55,282 nucleotides of DNA from JACDAE01 sp963717195. GTDB lineage: Bacteria; Chloroflexota; Ktedonobacteria; Ktedonobacterales; Ktedonobacteraceae. Positions 45,209 to 55,282 of this stretch are shown one piece after another; the stretch's first letter is position 1, and each line of letters begins with the position of its first letter. The DNA lies in the NCBI GenBank assembly GCA_963717195.1, contig CAVQVR010000005.1:1-55282 (forward strand). The letters run 5' to 3'. A program made the translations under genes and the position numbers. Under the pieces are notes generated by a model. That model saw nothing but the letters and a program-made list of their open reading frames with translations. It did no database searches and was not told the origin of the DNA.

Positions 45209-45497
45209 GATTCATCGCCTGTTCGCGAGCATCAAGCTTCGTCAACGTCAATATCTGTTGGAAGATCGCATGCCGCAGCAGGCTACAACGAAATTTATAT
45301 TCGGCCTCGTCTTTTATGCGATCGTGGCGCTGTTCTAGTTTACGTAACTTCAAGGCGAAGAAGGCCAGGCGCAGGAGCTCAAAACCACGGATCTGATCCT
45401 CTGTCTCTAACTGGCTACTTTCTGGGAATGCAGAAAGTACAATATTTTCGTTATCGGGGCTTTTTTGTATCATTTTATCTTGTGAACTGCGCATCAT
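45186..45497 (-). CDS. Small helical hypothetical protein
   Basis: 103 residues, charged and helical (FELLRLAFFALKLRKLEQRHDRIKDEAEYKFRCSLLRHAI), no membrane segment or motif recognised. GAGG about ten bases upstream of the ATG supports it. Its end overlaps the convergent helicase-associated gene by 23 bases. Confidence 0.6.
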   Translation of the reverse strand: MMRSSQDKMIQKSPDNENIVLSAFPESSQLETEDQIRGFELLRLAFFALKLRKLEQRHDRIKDEAEYKFRCSLLRHAIFQQILTLTKLDAREQAMNLIDACRK

Positions 45498-45724
45498 ATT
45501 ATTTTACCTCTTCTTGCCAATAGTGTAGTAACTTTTCGTGTTGATCACTCTCTATATTTTCCATCAACATAAGATACTGTACTCGCTGTAGACGGAATTT
45601 CAGTTGAGAAAGAGGTGGGAGTCTGGTTAAGAATAGACTTAAGTCCTTTAGCTTTCGCTATCGCACGCGTCCCCTTTTGGGCTTGAGGAACTATCCCAAC
45701 CCCCAACGAGAGGATGACCTCATG

Positions 45725-45760
45725 GTAGGGGCACTGTGAACGAAGTGAACAAGCCCGTGT
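45725..45760. repeat. Diverged copy of the GTAGGGGC repeat family
   Basis: GTAGGGGCACTGTGAACGAA then GTGAACAAGCCCGTGT. The element lies in the 383-base gene-free stretch 45498-45880. A minus-strand frame at 45545-45793 covers it but has no support, and the rest of the stretch shows nothing recognisable. Confidence 0.55.
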
Positions 45761-45880
45761 CCCGTGACCCCTGCCCCACCCGGACCCCTGCAAAAGGAGT
45801 GCCCTACGGTGTACAATGATAATGATGAGAAATAGAGAAGATCACACAGGTGAATACCTCAAAGAATGAGGAATATAGGT

Positions 45881-47831
45881 ATGCCACGCAGACAAAAAGA
45901 CGGAAATTCATTTAATAGGTGACGAGCAATTTGAGCACAATGTTTCTAGCGATGCGCAAAGCCAGACGCTAGCGGAGTCTGGCGACGAATTGCTTACAGG
46001 CACCTATCGTTCAGCTCCCACTAGCATTACGCCAACATTTGAACATGGCGAGAAATATCACGAAGCTGGCAAGCGGGATGTCGAGCTCTACATTCGTACC
46101 TACAATACCCTGTTGAGAAGTTCAGGGGAGATCAGTTTGAAAGCACTTATACAGGCACATTACAATATCGATTCCAGCTTGCATCCCGACGCACGTTCAC
46201 CTTATCCCGATATGTCGGCTTTCATTTATAGCGTGCTACGCCTGCCCGCCTCAATTATTTACTGCGACCTTGTTTTATTGGGCCAGTCAGAAGAGGTTTT
46301 TCTGCATCATGGGTTTCATGTCAATACCTGGGAAGCCGTCACGGCCTCAGCTCGTAGACGCAAATGGTTCTACGATGGCAAGAGGACGCTGGCGGTCTAT
46401 GTTGCCAGTGTCAGCGACACCGACGATATCGTCCCTATTCTGGTTGCCTTCCAGATCGAATGGGACAAAATGTATTACTCGATCAATTCGGATCCCACCA
46501 CTCTACAGCTACTAGAGACACGTATGGATCGCTCCTCCCCCGTGTTTGCCGAGATCAGCAAGGTATTGCGCGAACGTCTGCATATCGCGCCGGATGATTG
46601 GCAGCGCCTGGAAGTTATCTGGGGCGATCATCTATGGGGGATGCTGCTGGAGATCGGTCGTCATCGCAAAAGCTTCAATCTGCGTATGCTTGGCGGTTCT
46701 CATGTTGGTTATGTACGAGCTACACGTAAATGGTGGGCACCCGTCAAAAACATGCTCGATACGCTCGGCCAGTCGGATCGTCCCGTCTACTTTGTCTCCA
46801 GCAATACCCATAGCCTCGCTAATCTATTGTCGGGCATTATGCTCAGCCGCGCCGACGAACTAACGGAGTTCGCCCTTCATGGCCCTGACCCCTACCTGGC
46901 TGACGAATGTCGCAGACTTCAGAATGGCGAGGTCCCTGGCAACTGGCAGAACTTTCTCTACTTTGTAGCTCGTGAGTGGATACGTACTCCCGCCGGAAAA
47001 GAGTTTGTGCGCAACCGTATCCAGGAGGAACAGCAGCGCGGTGTCTGGTATGTTGGGGCTCGCTACGGCCTGGAGATTGATGCGCAGATCATTGAGTTAG
47101 CGAAGTTGCGTCCAACACAGGTTGACCCACGCTGTCGTATGCCACACATGGACTCTCTCGCAAAGAGCCAGGCCATCATTCTCAATATCGATTACCCGCT
47201 TGGCATGGCTGCTTACCGCATGATGCGCGAAGTTATGGAGAACCTGACCCAGATACGCGGCATCTATATTCTGGGGAAGGCCGCTACGCTCAACGGTCGC
47301 ATCGGCGATGTGATGATCTCCAACGTTATTATGGATGAGCACAGCCAGAATACCTACTGGTTAGATAATACCTTCACTGTTGAGGATATCCAGCCTTACT
47401 TGATTTACGGTTCTGTGCTCGATAATCAGAAAGCTGTCTCCGCCAAGGGAACCTATCTGCAAAATCGTCAGTACCTGGATTTCTACTACCAGGCGAACTT
47501 TACTGTCGTCGAAATGGAGTGTGGCCCCTACCTCAACGCCGTCTACGAAGATCAGTACCTGTTGCGCTACCCCATGGGCGAAAACATCAATTTCGCTCGC
47601 CTGCCTTATGATCTGGGCATCCTGCACTATGCATCAGATACTCCTTACACACGTGGCAAAAATCTGGGTGCTGGCAGCCTCTCGTACTTTGGAATGGATT
47701 CAACCTACGCCAGCTCTGTAGCAATCGTACGTCGCATCATCCAGAATGAGATCGATGTACTGAAACGCCAGATTACGCGTGAGCTTGAGGATGAACATTC
47801 GGAACAGCAATCTGAAACACAGGCTGTATGA
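45881..47831 (+). pseudogene. Nucleoside-phosphorylase-like protein with long N-terminal region (one early frameshift)
   Basis: About 649 residues when read from the ATG at 45881, which has GAGGAA upstream. The first ten codons need one A removed from the run at 45894-45898; then MPRRQKTEIHLIGDEQFEHN leads straight into the long frame. As given, the frame begins only at TTG 45990. The C-terminal third has features of the nucleoside phosphorylase fold: GIYILGKAATLNGRIGDVMISNVI (glycine strand plus GDVxI), VVEMECGPYLNAVYED (VxMExxxxxxx) and LGILHYASDTPY (xxSDTP). The N-terminal ~350 residues are of unknown type. I infer a nucleotide- or nucleoside-binding role. It lies 167 bases before the giant STAND ATPase on the same strand. 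Confidence 0.65.
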
Positions 47832-47998
47832 GAAGCCTGGTTGCAGGCTTTATAAAAATATAGCTACTTACCCTTATAAGCACACGATGTATATTACACT
47901 TGCATCATATGCTATACTTGCCTCATAAATAAATAAATTCCCTGCTGGCTATATCGGAGCTTCTTCACACAACCCCTGTTTGCTGAAAGGATTGCTGC

Positions 47999-50900
47999 AT
48001 GCAAGATGAGTATCAAGTTACGGAACACGGGAATTTTCAGACGGTCGTCAATACCTTCACGCAAGGACTGCGCGACCTCCCCACTGACTACGCGGCTCGT
48101 GTAAAAAATTTTCTCACTGAATATCTTGGTACTTCCCGCCATCCCGTACCGTTTGGTGGACGGGTCAAGGACTTTGAGCACCTGGATACATGGCTCACTG
48201 ACACCCAGGCGACCCCTTACTTGCTGCTGGCAGCTCCTGCTGGCCGTGGCAAATCTGCCCTGCTCCTACGCTGGTGCCAGAGATTACTTTCTCAGCGCAA
48301 CCTCGCCATCGCCTACTTTCCGGTCAGTATTCGCTTTCGCTCAAATCTGGCTGGTGTCGCCTTTCCCTCGCTGGTGGCCCGTCTTGCCGCACTCCATGGG
48401 GAGAAAGTTCCTACCGATCCTAATCTGCATGAAGATGTCTGGCGCGGCCTGCTGGCTGAATATATGACGCGCCCCCTGCCAGGTGGACGTACCCTGCTCC
48501 TGGTACTGGATGGCGTGGATGAAGCTGCCGATTGGGCCGCTGGACCTGATCTCTTTCCCCTCGATCCTCCTCCTGGCCTGAAGATCGTTCTCTCTGCTCG
48601 CTATCTTGCGAATGACCAGGATGCCGACGCCTGGTTGAAACGCCTTGGCTGGACTCGTCCGGGCCTCGCTCGCACGCTAGAATTGTATCCGCTCGATAGG
48701 ACAGGTATCGCCAATGTCTTGCTACAGATGGGCTTTCCTCTCGATCACCTCAGCTCACGCGTCAATATCGTCTCCGAACTCTATCGCCTGAGCGAAGGTG
48801 ATCCCTTGCTTGTACGCCTGTACACCGATGATCTATGGGAACGCGGCGAGGCAGTTGTGCGCTTTCAGCCGGAAGACTTGCACATTATTCAACCCGGCCT
48901 GGCGGGTTACTTCGAACGCTGGTGGAAAGATCAGCGCCTCCTGTGGAGCAGTGAAGCGCCTCAACGTGAGGCCGCCGCTCAGATCGTGCTTGACCTGTTG
49001 GCTGGCGCTCTTGGCCCTTTGAGTAAAGAGGATATCTTGAGCCTGGTTCCAGATGAAGCAGACATTCGCGCCGGTGAACTAGAACAGCACCTGGCTCCCC
49101 TGGCCCGCTTCGTGACCGGTGATGGAGTGCATCAAGGATATGTCTTTAGCCATCCACGCCTGGCGAACTATTTCCTTGAAGAGCGCCTCAGCAATGAGGA
49201 GCGACAGGAGGTAGAGCGTCGTTTTCTGGCCTGGGGCAAACAAACGCTGACAGCATTGAACGAGGATCGCCTGATGCCAGAACATGCATCATCCTATATT
49301 GTTCAGTACTACGGTGCTCACCTGGAACGTGCTCAGGCCGCCACGCCTGCCTTGATTGCACTGATTAGCAACGGTTGGCGGCTTGCATGGGAAAAGTTGG
49401 ATCGCGCCAATGCTGGCTTCCTGGGCGATGTAGAGCGTGCATGGCGAGCTGCCGAGCGTGAAGATATAACGGCTATAAGAGCTGGAAATCAAACTCCCTA
49501 CCTGGGAGATGAGATCCGTTGCCTCCTCAGCCAGGTAAGCGTCAATAGCGTGACCAGCAACATCTCCCCTCGTTTGATGTTGGAAGCTGTGAAAACGGGA
49601 ATATGGACTCCTGCACAGGGACTGGCATGTATACGCCTGATTAGCGATCTGACACCGCGTGCCAGAGAACTTGTGGGTCTGGCGCCATACGTTCAGGAAC
49701 CGCTACGCACCGATATTCTGCAAGAGGCACTTGATACAATAGCTGCAATCAAGGAGGAATATACGCGTCTTGATACCCTGGTCGAGCTGGCAACTGGCTT
49801 CTCCGAAGAGCTGCTCTGGCAGGTGCTGGAAGTTGTGCCCACAATAGAAGATGAGGCCGACCGGGCTGGCGTGCTGGCAGAACTGGCTCCCGCCCTCTCT
49901 CCACACACAGCTCTCATCGAGCACACTCTTGATCTTGTGCAGGAGATGGAAGAGGAAGAATATCGTGCCCTGGCACTGGAAGGACTGGCTTCCTGCTTCT
50001 CTGAAGATCAGCATAACCGTGTGCTACAGCTTGCAGAAAGCATCGAGGAAGAAAGATATCGTGCTCTCGTGTTAAAAGCGCTTATCCCTCATCTCTCCGC
50101 AAGCCTGCTGCAGAAGATATTGCAAGAGGCGCGTGGCATGCTCGACGGTCTCTCGCGCATACGACTGCTCACAGAACTGGCAACGTATCTGCCCGGCTCA
50201 TTGCAAACGGAAGTTGTGCAGGAGGTATTGGAGCTAGAACAAGATATCGAGGACCGCGAATATCGCATCGAAGTGCTGGTCAAACTGGCCCCTTTCCTAT
50301 CTCAAAACCGGCTGAAGCAGGCACTGGAAGAAGTCAGCACGCTCTGGGACGAAAGCTACCAGGTCCACGCGTTGAGCGACCTGCTCCAATATATACCAGA
50401 AGAACTGCTCCCTGCTTTTCAGCAAGCCGTATTAACGCTGAAAAGTGAACAATACCGCATGACGGTAATGATACAACTGTTTCCGCGCCTGTCAGAAGAA
50501 CTTCTGGAGCAGACGTTGGATAGTGTGCAAGCCATCTGGGATGAAGGCTACCGCGCGGAGTTGTTGGCACATATTACGCGCTATGCCTCTAAAGACTTGC
50601 AGCCTCGCCTGTTGGAGGTTGCCGCCACAATAAAAGATCAGGGGTACCGTGTATGGTTACTGGCGGAACTTGAAGCTCCACTGGCCGGAAAACTGGTTGG
50701 CACGTATTCTGATATGCTCATAGTGTTTAAGGCCATTCAGGATAGGGAGGAACGGTTAAAAACGTTATTAGCCATAACACCACGTTTATCTGAGGGAGCA
50801 TTGGCAAAAATATTCAACTTTATGCTACCAGAAATCTTTGGCTTTACATGGGGTATCCGGAGCGACGAGCAGCAAGCGCATATACTTACAAAACTGGGAA

Positions 50901-53235
50901 GTCGCTTACCTGGAAACTGGCTGCTGAGAGTGATAGAGATGGTGCGAGCCATGGGGCAAGAGATATATCAGGTGCAGGTCCTGGTTGCATTGGCTCCTCG
51001 TATGGGAAAAACGCTACTTTCCGAAACTCTCGATATCGTGCGGACGATGAAGGACCGGGAGAAACGCTCACAGGTCCTGGAGGCTCTTGTCTCCTCGCTA
51101 CCAGACGAGCGAAAGGGGCAGCGAGTGCTGGAAATGTTGCAGGTACTCCAGGTCATCAAGGACGAAGCGGAACGGGTTCAGTTCATTCTGGCATGTGCTG
51201 CTTACCTGCCAGCACCATTGTCATCTGAGAAAGCGCGGAAAATGGTAGAAGCGCTACAGGCAATGATGGACCAGGAAAATATGGCACGCACACTGAAGGC
51301 GCTAGCACCCATAATACCAGAGGATCTTTTTGAGGAAGTGTTGGAAATAGTACAGGCATGTCAGGGTGAAGAGGTGCAGGCCCAGATGCTGGAGGCACTG
51401 GCTCCCCATGTACCAGAGAGATTATTCCCGCGCCTATTGCAAATGGCACAAGGCATTTGGCATGAGCGCTGGCGCGTGCGCGTACTTACGACCGTGTTGG
51501 CTCATGCACCAGAGGACATAATTACAGGGCTACTGGAGACGGTACAGGATAAAAATGGGCCCACAAGGATGTTAAATGCGCTGCTTCCATATGCGACCGA
51601 TAGTTCCTTTTATCGTCTATGGGAGATAGTGCAAGCAATTCCTGACGAAAGAGGACGTGCGTTAATAATGGGAACGCTAGCACTACGCATGCCCAAAGGT
51701 TTCTTCCCTCAGTTATGGGAAGCGATCTGGACAATCAATAGTGAAGAAGCACAGATCTGGGTACTGAGAGCGCTGGCTGCACACATGTCGGAGAGCCTGT
51801 TTAAGCAGCTATGGGAAGCGGTACAGGCAATCGGTAACAAAGGGAAGCGTCAGCGCATGCAGGAAATATTGATGCCATATGTGCCAGAGCGTTTTTTCTC
51901 CTTGATATGGGAAGAAGTACAGGAAATTCCAGAGGCAGGAGTGCGCTATCAGATATTAGAAGCACTGGCAACGCGCGTGCCCGAGGACTTCTTTCTCTCA
52001 TTTTTAATGGCCGCACAGGAAATTCCAGCTGAACCGATGCGCGGCCAGGTGCTGGAAGAACTGGCACCGCATGTACCAGAAGCCTTCTTTCCACAATTTT
52101 TTATAGCGGCACGAGGAATGTCATATGAACAGGTACGCGTAAAGACGCTGAAGGGGATTATTCCGCATGTACCAGAGAGCTACATTCCTCAGGTATGGAG
52201 AGCAGCGCAGGCCGTACAAAATAAATGGGCGCGAGCAGAGCTGATAGAAGAGCTGGCGCCCCATATTCCCAGAAGCTACTTCCCTCGTTTCTGGAGAGAT
52301 GTGCGAACCATAATGGATGTAGGAGGAGTACGTACGCAAATCCTGAAAGCGCTGCTCCCTTATCTGGTCCAGGAAAGGTTCGCAGATGTGCTTGAAATAG
52401 TACAGGAACTGCCATATGAAAGAGAGCAGGTAGCATTGTTAGAGGTGCTGGTTCCCCATCTTTCTGAAGAACAGAGTGTAAACGTGCTGGAAATTATGCT
52501 TCCTTCTCGATCAGAAAAAGAGCTTATCGAAGCACTTACCCAGGCAACATGGGAGAAAAGGCAGGAGATACGTGCTCTGGCTACGCTGGCTCCGCACCTT
52601 CCTGATAAAAGATCACTGCCAATAGTGCCAGCTCTGTTGAAAGCGACGCGAGAATTGAAAGTGGAAAAAGACCAGTCGTGGTTGCTTACGAAACTGGCCG
52701 CCCATGTCCCAGAAGAACTACTTAAAGAGATGCTAGAGATAACCTGGTCGCTCACAATGGAACAATACAGGGTGCAAGTGCTCCAAATCCTCCTTTCCAC
52801 ACTTCCTCAGACTGGTTGGGCTGAAGTGCTTGAGCTGGTCTTGACAAAGATGCATGCTACTGGAGATGCGAATTATGGATTGGAGATATTGAAGGCGGCT
52901 GCTTCTCTCACTCAGCCATCTCCCTCTGCTCTCCTCTATTCCGTCGTGTATGAGGTTTTGCGCTTCCTATCTCAACGTGAGCGCAGGGATACGTTGCCTG
53001 ATCTCGCGCTTCTGCTTCCGACTATGCGCGTACTCGGCGGAGAGGAAGCTCTGATGGGGGGATGTAGCGCAGCTCTAGAAGTCGGGTACTGGTGGCCTTG
53101 ATGGAATATCTGGAACCTCTTCCCGAACTTAGTACAACTCTTATACCTATCCATGTTTTACCTTTTGAGAAACGGGATTATTATACGTTTGCTTTATTGG
53201 ATACTTACCAACTATCCCTCGGCTTAAAAGAATAG
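47999..53235 (+). pseudogene. Giant STAND/NACHT-like ATPase with about 33 helical 32-residue repeats (frameshift near end)
   Basis: A short N-terminus (1-70) leads into an NTPase with Walker A APAGRGKS (79-86), Walker B VLDGVDEA (169-176) and sensor VLSARY, then a helical region to about 550. From about 555 to 1615 there are two-helix repeats with a strict 32-residue period, consensus like QLWEAVQAI...R..IL.ALAPHVPE.FF. No effector domain is recognised. The frame given stops at 53101 (GYWWP). One base lost near 53074-53084 would let it continue as RVLVALMEYLEPLPELSTTL to a stop at 53233-53235, so the natural protein is about 1,745 residues. AAGGA before the ATG fits. Likely a ligand-triggered switch, possibly in defence or signalling. 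Confidence 0.82.
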
Positions 53236-53350
53236 ATACGCAGGGATAGCATAACCAGAGATTTGCTCTGTTTTGTCACACCAGAGATAGAAAACCTCGC
53301 CACCATCCGACTTTGTATAAAAAGTTATAGATTATATCGATATTTTCTGA

Positions 53351-53356
53351 TATAAT
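53351..53356 (+). promoter_or_regulatory. -10 box for the lipoprotein gene
   Basis: A perfect TATAAT, 78 bases before the lipoprotein ATG. The -35 candidate 17 bases upstream (TAGATT) is weak. Confidence 0.5.
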
Positions 53357-53433
53357 CATCCGGTGAGGAGTGGGTTCTCCTGGCATATCGCTCGCTTTAG
53401 GGCGCTATGTAAAAATTTATGAAGGATGTTTTA

Positions 53434-54339
53434 ATGCATATGTTGAAGAAAAGTTCCCTTTTTATCGCACTGACATGTATAGTATTGCTCATAAGCGCCT
53501 GTGGTCAGGTTGTAGGAAGTACTACGGAGAGCAGCACACCTGTTGCTTCTCTGACGCCAGCTCAGTTGCTGCAAAGAACTGCGACTACGATGGATCAGCT
53601 CAAGTCGGTGAGTTATACAATGAACTCCACCGGTGGTATGACATTGCCCAGTTTCACTGCATCAAGCAGTAATTCTCAGTCGATTTCTACAACGACCAAA
53701 GCAAGTGGCGTAGCTGTTCCACCTGATGAAGCGAAGTTACAACTTTCCATGACTATCCTTGGGCAGACTCTCACTTTCTCCGAGGTCGTCAAGAATCAGA
53801 AAGTTTATGTCCAAAATCAAAAGGGACAATGGTATGTTATGGATAAGTCTGCTGCGCAAGTATCGTCATTCGCTAACACAGATGTGACAGGATATAACAA
53901 ACTGCTTATATTGAAGGATGTTAAAGTTACAGATGATGGGAAAACTACATTAAATGGTGCAAGTATGCGTCACCTCACCATTGTATTTGGCAAAGATGCT
54001 TTGAGTGATCTGATGAATACGACTGGTACACTGAATAACCTGCCAGCCTCACAGAAGCAGGAAATGGGTAAGGCTCTGCAATATATGACGATGAAGAATA
54101 CCGTGCTTGATGTATGGATCGATAATACTACAGCATACCTCAGTCGCTTCCAGTTACAGTTCGACTTGAATATGGATATGAGCAAGTTGATTACGCCTAC
54201 GCCTGGAACATCTTCGAGCTCATTGAGTTTTGACATGAATCAAAACACGACCATAGATTACAGCAAGTTCAATGCTCCTGCAACGATCACAACACCAGGC
54301 CATGCTACTCCTACCACTAGCATCCAAAATATCTTTTAA
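53434..54339 (+). CDS. Lipoprotein, LppX/LprG-like
   Basis: About 301 residues. A lipoprotein signal (MHMLKKSSLFIALTCIVLLISAC) ends in the lipobox LISAC; the Cys would carry the lipid anchor. The mature part has a Thr/Ser-rich linker, then a beta-rich domain (SVSYTMNSTGGMTL, GQWYVMDKSAA, NTVLDVWIDNTTAYLSRFQLQFDLNMD) similar to the LppX/LprG/LolA group, which hold a lipid in a half-barrel. The ATG at 53434 is preferred, with AAGGA seven bases before it; an in-frame ATG at 53419 has no such site. Attached on the outer face of the membrane. Ligand unknown. Confidence 0.8.
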   Translation: MHMLKKSSLFIALTCIVLLISACGQVVGSTTESSTPVASLTPAQLLQRTATTMDQLKSVSYTMNSTGGMTLPSFTASSSNSQSISTTTKASGVAVPPDEAKLQLSMTILGQTLTFSEVVKNQKVYVQNQKGQWYVMDKSAAQVSSFANTDVTGYNKLLILKDVKVTDDGKTTLNGASMRHLTIVFGKDALSDLMNTTGTLNNLPASQKQEMGKALQYMTMKNTVLDVWIDNTTAYLSRFQLQFDLNMDMSKLITPTPGTSSSSLSFDMNQNTTIDYSKFNAPATITTPGHATPTTSIQNIF

Positions 54340-54356
54340 TAATCTCGTCTTCACAG

Positions 54357-54398
54357 ATTGGGTATCAGGTCTCCCTTGAGAGTGGTCTGGTACCCAAT
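54357..54398 (+). terminator. Hairpin after the lipoprotein gene
   Basis: ATTGGGTATCAG and CTGGTACCCAAT form an 11-pair stem with one bulge, 18 bases past the lipoprotein stop. No T-run follows directly, so it may be a weak or factor-dependent terminator. Confidence 0.5.
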
Positions 54399-54589
54399 TC
54401 ATCTCAAGTAAGATGGATTGCCTCCTTTGCTTCTATAGCCAACTTCCAACAGGTTACTCCCTTCTAATTTTTTTAGGGTATACTGATAGATAGAACCACA
54501 CTTATTAAAGTAGATAGGTGTGCCAGACAATCTGGATACATCCAAATTAGAACATGTCAGAATTAACCAGAACTATCAAGACTTGTAGT

Positions 54590-54677
54590 GAATTGCAGCC
54601 GCCGGCAGAGACATCCGGTATCGCAAAAGCCTTTGCAATGTCAATTCGCCTGATGTGATAACGATGTCTCTATCAGG
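54590..54677 (+). ncRNA. Structured leader upstream of acs (candidate cis-regulatory RNA)
   Basis: An 88-base segment with nested pairings. GAATTG (54590) with CAATTC (54642) closes a domain holding hairpin A, CCGG (54602) with CCGG (54615), and hairpin B, GCAAA (54623) with TTTGC (54632). Hairpin C follows: CCTGAT (54649) with ATCAGG (54672). The loop of A (AGAGACAT, 54607-54614) is fully complementary to the loop of C (ATGTCTCT, 54664-54671), so a kissing-loop is possible. An alternative long stem between the same two strands would exclude A and C. It ends 57 bases before the acs start. I know no riboswitch class that matches. The rest of 54340-54734 shows no gene. Confidence 0.5.
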
Positions 54678-54734
54678 AGGCATACGTAGCGCGTACCGGG
54701 ACACAGGCAGGTAGAATCCCAGGGAGGGAAAGCT

Positions 54735-55282
54735 ATGACACCATCATCCAACGAAGGACGACAGGGTACAGATAGTGATTTTAAGCAACTCTTGAGCACA
54801 GAAGTACGTATCGCTCCCGATCAGAAGTTTCTTTCCACCGTTGACGTAAAGGATTATCAGGCGCTCTACGATGAAGCTGCACGCGATCTTGATGGTTTCT
54901 GGGACAGAATTGCACGCGAGTTCGAGTGGGAAACTCCATGGACGCAGGTGCGTGAAGGAGATGTTCCCGGCACGCGCTGGTTCACCGGTGGACGTTTGAA
55001 TATTACAGTGAATAGCCTTGATCGTCAGGCTAATGGAAGCCGCGCTAATAAGGCTGCATTAATCTGGGTGGGAGAAGATGGCGAGGCTCTTACCTTCACG
55101 TTCAAAGAGTTACTGGCCCTGACATGCAAGGTAGCCAATGGTTTAAAATCATCAGGCATAAAAAAAGGCGACCGTGTATGCATCTATCAGCCTCTGACGC
55201 CTGAAGGTATTGCTACGATGCTGGCATGTGCAAGACTGGGGGCGGTTCACTCGGTTGTTTATGCTGGCCTGGCAGCGGCGTT
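54735..55282 (+). CDS. acs: Acetyl-CoA synthetase, N-terminal part (runs off the right edge)
   Basis: Makes acetyl-CoA from acetate, ATP and CoA through an acetyl-AMP intermediate. 182 complete codons are visible. The N-terminal family domain includes DYQALYDEAARDLDGFWDRIARE, EWETPWTQV and WFTGGRLNITVNSLDRQA; the adenylation core starts with TFTFKELLALTCKVANGLK and GDRVCIYQPLTPEGIATMLACARLGAVHSVVYAGL. The P-loop and the acetylated Lys lie beyond the edge. AGGGAGGGAAAGCT before the ATG is a strong ribosome site. Preceded by the structured leader. Confidence 0.92.
   Translation, partial: MTPSSNEGRQGTDSDFKQLLSTEVRIAPDQKFLSTVDVKDYQALYDEAARDLDGFWDRIAREFEWETPWTQVREGDVPGTRWFTGGRLNITVNSLDRQANGSRANKAALIWVGEDGEALTFTFKELLALTCKVANGLKSSGIKKGDRVCIYQPLTPEGIATMLACARLGAVHSVVYAGLAAA

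Noticed and set aside
45545..45793. 82-codon minus-strand frame
   Set aside because: It covers a repeat copy and low-complexity DNA; no ribosome site.

Overview
The window looks like chromosome of a Chloroflexota bacterium, most likely of the class Ktedonobacteria. This is inferred from the gene mix, not from a search. Indicators are a PASTA Ser/Thr kinase, a DUF4388 (PatA-like) protein, two large STAND-type ATPases with repeat arrays, an FtsA-like ATPase paired with a bitopic 'baseplate J-like' membrane protein, an XPB/Ssl2-type helicase-associated protein, ECF sigma/membrane partner pairs and mid-range GC. No rRNA, tRNA, CRISPR array, transposase or phage gene was recognised.

Layout. 1-5125 (minus): start of a glycosyltransferase, a pknB-like kinase and selB (broken). 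5400-10050 (plus): uvrC, an FmdB zinc ribbon behind a palindrome and a near-consensus promoter, a small protein, a soluble histidine kinase, and a DUF4177 protein. 10442-17706: DUF4388 protein (minus), SDR, PTPS/QueD and glycosyltransferase (plus), then glnA and an M16 peptidase-like protein (minus). 17988-18035: four DnaA-box-like 9-mers, followed by a LacI regulator. 19407-28165 (minus): two sigma/anti-sigma-like pairs, a STAND-TPR protein, a spermidine-synthase-type membrane protein and an ABC-2 exporter. 28397-40129: fmt (plus), two small membrane proteins, then a cell-envelope block on minus (alaS, FtsA-like, baseplate J-like, ruvX, mltG, uppP). 40293-45208 (plus): polynucleotide-kinase-like protein, YggT-like protein, HemA-like domain, ispH and the helicase-associated protein. 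45881-53235 (plus): a nucleoside-phosphorylase-like protein and a ~1,745-residue STAND ATPase with about 33 repeats of 32 residues. 53434 to the end: a lipoprotein, then a leader with kissing-loop potential ahead of acetyl-CoA synthetase (cut by the window edge).

Two features cut across the window. First, at least ten genes, several normally essential (glnA, ispH, uppP, ruvX), carry single-base indels, 13 in all. I read these as sequence error rather than biology, and I annotate the reconstructed full-length genes. Second, a family of intergenic palindromic repeats (core GTAGGGGC...GCCCCTAC) occurs about a dozen times. In three genes (fmt, alaS, the kinase at 40293) the TAG stop codon is itself part of the repeat.

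The best candidates for something undescribed are the STAND/phosphorylase-like pair, the FtsA-like/baseplate-J-like pair in a peptidoglycan gene block, and the structured leader before acs.
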